Shown here: positions 41,097-42,290 of the stretch, one piece after another
Position numbering within the stretch: position 1 is the stretch's first letter
How the letters are laid out: the number at the start of each line of letters is the position of its first letter
NCBI GenBank assembly: GCA_964640725.1
Contig: CAZXIJ010000032.1
Location: 1 to 42,290 of the forward strand
From: CALHVX01 sp964640725
Lineage (GTDB): Bacteria; Pseudomonadota; Gammaproteobacteria; Pseudomonadales; Azotimanducaceae
DNA length: 42,290 nucleotides
Direction: 5' to 3'
The notes under the pieces: model-generated
Database searches by the model: none
Told to the model about the DNA's origin: nothing
The model's input: only the letters and a program-made list of their open reading frames with translations
Position numbers and translations under genes: made by a program

Positions 41097-42290
41097 CGCG
41101 CCGGCCGCTTCGCCGGTCCCTGTCGAGACCGAGCGGCAGGCGCTGGCCCTGTTTCTCGATTGGCTGCAGGCCGATCTGCCGGACCTCGATACTTTTCTCT
41201 CGGAGCGCGATGTTGCCGATCCGGCGCTGATTGCGCGGCTGCATCAATTTGCCGAGACCGATGCGCAAACCCGGGAAGATTTCGAAGAGGTCGCGCTGCC
41301 GGCGGTGCCGCTGCTGAGCGAGCCGCCGCCGCAGCTTGGCCCCTACCGGCTGCTCGAGTTGATTGGCCAGGGCGGTATGGGGCGCGTCTACCTGGGGGAG
41401 CGCGCTGACGGCGCTTTCGAACGGCAGGTCGCCATCAAGCTGATCGGCTTTGGTGCTTTTACCGCTCGGGCTCGGGAACGCTTTGCCGCGGAGTGCCAGA
41501 TTATGGCGCAGCTGCGCCATCCCAATATCGTGACGGTCCTGGATGGCGGCACGGAGCAGGACCTGCCGTTTCTGGTTATGGAGCACGTGCCCGGGCAGCC
41601 CTTCGACCACGATCCGGCTGCGAGTGAACGGCTTCAGCTGCGGCGCTTTGTGAAAGTCTGCAGCGCCGTTTCTTACGCGCACGGACGGCTGGTCCTGCAC
41701 CGGGACCTGAAGGCCGCCAACGTGCTGATTGACACGGACGGTGAGCCGAAGCTGCTGGACTTCGGGGTCGCCAAGCTTCTGGAACACATTCACGGCCAGG
41801 AAGTGGCTCTGACTGCGACCGGGCAGGCGCCGCAAACCTTGAGCCACACCGCGCCGGAATGCCTGCGCGGCGAAGCGGCGACGGTACAGAGCGACGTCTA
41901 CTCCCTGGGCATCATGCTCTGGCAGGTGCTGACCGGCGAGCTGCCCTGGGGGCCGCCGCCGGCGTCACCGGTCGCGGCCCTGGCGCGCATCGAGAGCGAG
42001 CCGCCGCCGGCGCCTGCGGGCCTTGCGGCCGATCTGTACCGCATGTTGCGCCAGGCGCTGCATCCCGATCCGCAAAGGCGTTACGCGACGCCGGCGATCT
42101 TTGCTGAAGATGTCGCCAGCTATCTGGAGAACCGGCCCATTGCAGCGCGGCGGGACAACCCCTGGTACGTGCTGCGCAAATTTGTGCGCCGCAACCGGCT
42201 CGCAACCGCGTCGGTGCTCGGCCTGCTGCTGGTGCTGGCCGGCTCGCTGGTGATGGTCTTGAACGCGCTGGGCGATGAGCGCCAGCAGCG
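41086..42290 (+). CDS. Serine/threonine protein kinase (3' end outside the window)
   Basis: The first 401 residues of a membrane kinase. After an N-terminal region of about 85 residues comes a complete Hanks-type domain: GQGGMGRVY loop, AIKLI (K118), HRDLKAANVL (catalytic D207), DFGVAK (225-230), TAPECL and SDVYSLGIMLWQVLTG. The segment between DFG and APE carries a Thr-rich ALTATGQAPQT. A transmembrane helix (about 375-393, TASVLGLLLVLAGSLVMVL) follows, so an extracytoplasmic region should lie beyond the window, often TPR repeats in this family. The ATG at 41086 overlaps the sigma factor gene, strongly suggesting they function together. Confidence 0.93.
   Translation, partial: MADDAPAASPVPVETERQALALFLDWLQADLPDLDTFLSERDVADPALIARLHQFAETDAQTREDFEEVALPAVPLLSEPPPQLGPYRLLELIGQGGMGRVYLGERADGAFERQVAIKLIGFGAFTARARERFAAECQIMAQLRHPNIVTVLDGGTEQDLPFLVMEHVPGQPFDHDPAASERLQLRRFVKVCSAVSYAHGRLVLHRDLKAANVLIDTDGEPKLLDFGVAKLLEHIHGQEVALTATGQAPQTLSHTAPECLRGEAATVQSDVYSLGIMLWQVLTGELPWGPPPASPVAALARIESEPPPAPAGLAADLYRMLRQALHPDPQRRYATPAIFAEDVASYLENRPIAARRDNPWYVLRKFVRRNRLATASVLGLLLVLAGSLVMVLNALGDERQQ

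Overview
The window is about 42 kb of high-GC DNA, densely coding on both strands, and reads as a chromosomal scaffold of a gammaproteobacterium. UrcA, a TIGR02999-type sigma factor paired with a serine/threonine kinase, several M48 proteases and HemJ together suggest the Woeseiales/Steroidobacterales/Xanthomonadales side of the class. That placement is an inference from gene content only. Three runs of exactly 100 N (6827-6926, 10310-10409, 15454-15553) are scaffold gaps, and each breaks a gene. No rRNA, tRNA, CRISPR array, insertion sequence or prophage was recognised.

Layout. 1-3.5 kb: end of an M1 aminopeptidase gene with a DUF6702 partner, an ArsR regulator divergent from a glutathione transferase, and a C-terminally truncated DUF899 gene. 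3.4-8.6 kb (minus): an exported S9 peptidase, then an arginine transaminase/2-ketoarginine decarboxylase pair (AruH/AruI-like). A 12-bp tandem repeat in the aruH 5' end has broken the assembly. 8.7-10.1 kb (plus): a second glutathione transferase, PhhB and a HIT protein. 10.2-11 kb (minus): two tandem related small exported proteins, one gapped and one frameshifted. 11-17.4 kb (minus): KamA-like radical SAM enzyme, HtpX-like protease, VOC protein, a molybdopterin oxidoreductase missing its N-terminus, HemJ and a MATE exporter. 17.5-23.3 kb: an LhgO-like oxidase, a photolyase FAD-domain protein with an unusual C-terminal domain, GNAT + dienelactone hydrolase, an M48-TerB protein and a duplicated YjbR-fold protein.

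23.3-26.7 kb is a plus-strand operon with 4-8 nt overlaps: ABA4-like membrane protein, unknown membrane protein, histidine kinase, response regulator. It is followed by an ECF-like sigma factor gene. Facing it at 27.3-29.8 kb is a minus-strand operon of three enzymes: a FeeM/LuxI-like acyltransferase, a heme-oxygenase-like di-iron oxidase with a complete set of predicted ligands, and a fatty acid desaturase. This looks like a small pathway making an oxidised or desaturated N-acyl metabolite, and it is the best candidate here for an undescribed system.

30-35 kb holds UrcA, an M48 lipoprotein, an acidic protein, an MFS and an APC transporter and a VOC protein. 35.2-40.4 kb is a divergent module: PspA-like protein, membrane protein and VWA protein on the minus strand, an OmpR-type response regulator and histidine kinase on the plus strand. 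It looks like an envelope-stress unit. 40.5 kb to the end carries a TIGR02999/ECF43-type sigma factor overlapping a serine/threonine protein kinase gene that runs off the window.
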